Assembly (NCBI RefSeq): GCF_001905505.1
Contig: NZ_LIPG01000001.1
Span: 682,001 to 746,000, forward strand
DNA from: Streptomyces sp. CB02058
GTDB taxonomy: Bacteria > Actinomycetota > Actinomycetes > Streptomycetales > Streptomycetaceae
Reading direction: 5' to 3'
DNA length: 64,000 nucleotides
Made by a program: the position numbers and the translations under genes. Below, piece after piece: positions 63,027 to 64,000 of the stretch (position 1 is the stretch's first letter; the number at the start of each line of letters is the position of its first letter). The notes under the pieces were generated by a model that had not been told where the DNA came from, did no database searches, and worked only from the letters and a program-made list of their open reading frames with translations.

Positions 63027-63839
63027 TCAGCCGGGCAGCACGGTCCCCTCGGGCAGCCGTACGCCGAAATCGTCCGCCAGTACCCGCAGGACCTCCGCCG
63101 GGCCGCCCAGCTCCCGCTCGGTGACGGTGCCGTCGTCGGCCGTCTCCACCAGCGTCCGCCCGGACAGGGCGCGGTGCAGGCCGGGCAGGGTGCGCTGGGC
63201 GTGGAGCGTCCGCCGGAACGGCGAGCGGGGGTTCGTCGCGATGTGCCAGTTGATGACCTCGTAGTCCGGGGCCTCGAACGGCTCCAGGGTGAACTCGTAC
63301 TGCGGCTCCCAGTAGCCGCCCTTGTCCGCCTGGAGCTCCCACATCTCGAGCGGCCCGTCGTGCGGGGCGTGCACCAGCCGGTGGCGGCGCGGGGTGTCGA
63401 GCAGCTCCGCGTCCACCACCAGCGGGATCGGCTCCAGCAGCGCCCCGTGCGAACCGAAGCCGACGTCGGCCAGCCAGGGGGCGGACTCACCCTCCACGTC
63501 CACCTGCATCAGCATGTGCGTACGGGGCCGGACGTCACCCGGCGCCGCCCCCAGGACCACCCGCGCGGCCAGCAGCGTCACCCGGAAACCGAGCTGGGTC
63601 AGGGCGGCCGCGAGGAGGGTGTTGTGCTCGTAGCAGTAGCCGCCGCGCTCACCGCGGACGAGCTTCCTCTCCAGGTCGGGGAGCGCGAGGGAGGGCGCGC
63701 CGCCGAGGAGGGGTTCCAGATTCTCGAACGGGATGCCCAGCATGTGGGCGCGGTGCACGGACCGCAGCACCTCCACGGTGGGGCGGCGCTCCCCGGACCA
63801 GCCGATGCGGGCGAAGTAGGCGTCGAGGTCGAGTGTCAT
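63027..63839 (-). CDS. nat: Arylamine N-acetyltransferase
   Basis: A 270-residue NAT. The catalytic triad is visible: Cys69 in RGERGGYCYEHN, His108 in RPRTHMLM, Asp125 in ADVGFGSHG. FENLEPLLGG near residue 39 is typical. It transfers acetyl from acetyl-CoA to arylamines or hydrazines; in actinomycetes relatives also close amide bonds in ansamycin synthesis, but no polyketide cluster is nearby. ATG 63839 has TAGTGT 6 nt upstream. Confidence 0.92.
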   Translation of the reverse strand: MTLDLDAYFARIGWSGERRPTVEVLRSVHRAHMLGIPFENLEPLLGGAPSLALPDLERKLVRGERGGYCYEHNTLLAAALTQLGFRVTLLAARVVLGAAPGDVRPRTHMLMQVDVEGESAPWLADVGFGSHGALLEPIPLVVDAELLDTPRRHRLVHAPHDGPLEMWELQADKGGYWEPQYEFTLEPFEAPDYEVINWHIATNPRSPFRRTLHAQRTLPGLHRALSGRTLVETADDGTVTERELGGPAEVLRVLADDFGVRLPEGTVLPG

Positions 63840-63845
63840 GGTCCG

Positions 63846-63851
63846 ACACTA
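63846..63851 (-). promoter_or_regulatory. -10 element of the N-acetyltransferase gene (leaderless)
   Basis: TAGTGT on the minus strand, 6 nt before ATG 63839, no ribosome-binding site. Confidence 0.5.
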
Positions 63852-63921
63852 CGCAGACACCTCGGGGGTTTCTCAAGTGTCTTCGCGGCACAGGAGATAC
63901 GGGGAACGCGGCCCACGTGTG

Positions 63922-64000
63922 TCAGGCGGCGAGCGCCGATCCGCGCGCGGCGGACACGACCGAACCGCCCTGGACGACACCCGCCACGTTGGCCGGGTCC
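63922..64000 (-). CDS. 3' end of an unidentified gene (continues past the window)
   Basis: The minus strand reads DPANVAGVVQGGSVVSAARG, SALAA and a TGA at 63922-63924. G/C-rich third positions suggest real coding sequence. Only about 26 codons are present, too few to assign a family. Confidence 0.45.
   Translation of the reverse strand, partial: DPANVAGVVQGGSVVSAARGSALAA

Overview
The window is chromosomal DNA from a high-GC actinomycete, almost certainly a Streptomyces. Codons end overwhelmingly in G or C, GTG and TTG starts are common, and the gene families are typical of the genus: an XRE/DUF5753 + DUF397 + RsbW-like ATPase set, a mycothiol-conjugate amidase, acyl-CoA carboxylase with an epsilon subunit, GTP-type PEPCK and a small LAxTG surface protein. 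From memory, much of the order (phosphosugar mutase, purine nucleoside phosphorylase, quinone reductase, DeoR, accA2, maf, pccE, pccB, birA, cya, GGDEF, hutH, Ldt, then msrA, metB, greA, mca, DUF255, hlyIII, pckG) resembles the conserved core around SCO4916-SCO4980 of S. coelicolor. No rRNA, tRNA, CRISPR, prophage or insertion sequence was seen.

Layout. 1-2236: the end of a sortase-fold membrane protein without catalytic Cys or His, a PstB-like ATPase and a lipoprotein with an apparently intact sortase-like domain. 2272-5430: a WhiJ/AbaA-type regulatory module around a long perfect inverted repeat, then an unassigned helix-turn-helix protein. 5502-24652: core metabolism and regulation (sugar phosphates, purine salvage, quinone reductase, propionyl/acetyl-CoA carboxylase with its biotin ligase, adenylate cyclase, diguanylate cyclase, histidine ammonia-lyase) and an LAxTG protein. 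24849-30580: an L,D-transpeptidase under probable sigma-E-type promoters, an ABC exporter, glutamate dehydrogenase and a DUF2568 protein.

30606-35992 is the most unusual block. A protein that fuses an ECF sigma factor, a zinc-finger-like segment, a membrane helix and an extracellular pectate-lyase-like beta-helix is divergent from an apparent operon for a CBM13-pectin methylesterase and a CBM13-pectate lyase. The beta-helix seems to have lost the PL9 catalytic lysine, so it looks like a membrane-bound sigma factor with a dead-enzyme pectin sensor controlling the neighbouring pectinases. The two enzymes also share a near-identical 453-bp lectin cassette.

36090-47874: a ClgR-like regulator, an alcohol dehydrogenase with an N-terminal frameshift, msrA, metB, a MarR/threonine dehydratase pair, a DrrAB-type exporter, and greA-DUF4307-mca. 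48068-64000: a very large STAND/TPR protein with an altered Walker A motif, LysR/EamA, Uma2, a thioredoxin-domain protein, hemolysin III, PEPCK, a secreted beta-propeller protein, an aminotransferase and an arylamine N-acetyltransferase.

Across the window at least fifteen start codons are preceded at 6-8 nt by a TANNNT hexamer, which predicts many leaderless transcripts. Two small membrane proteins (42 and 52 aa) lie in gaps. All functional calls are by reading motifs; no database search was run.
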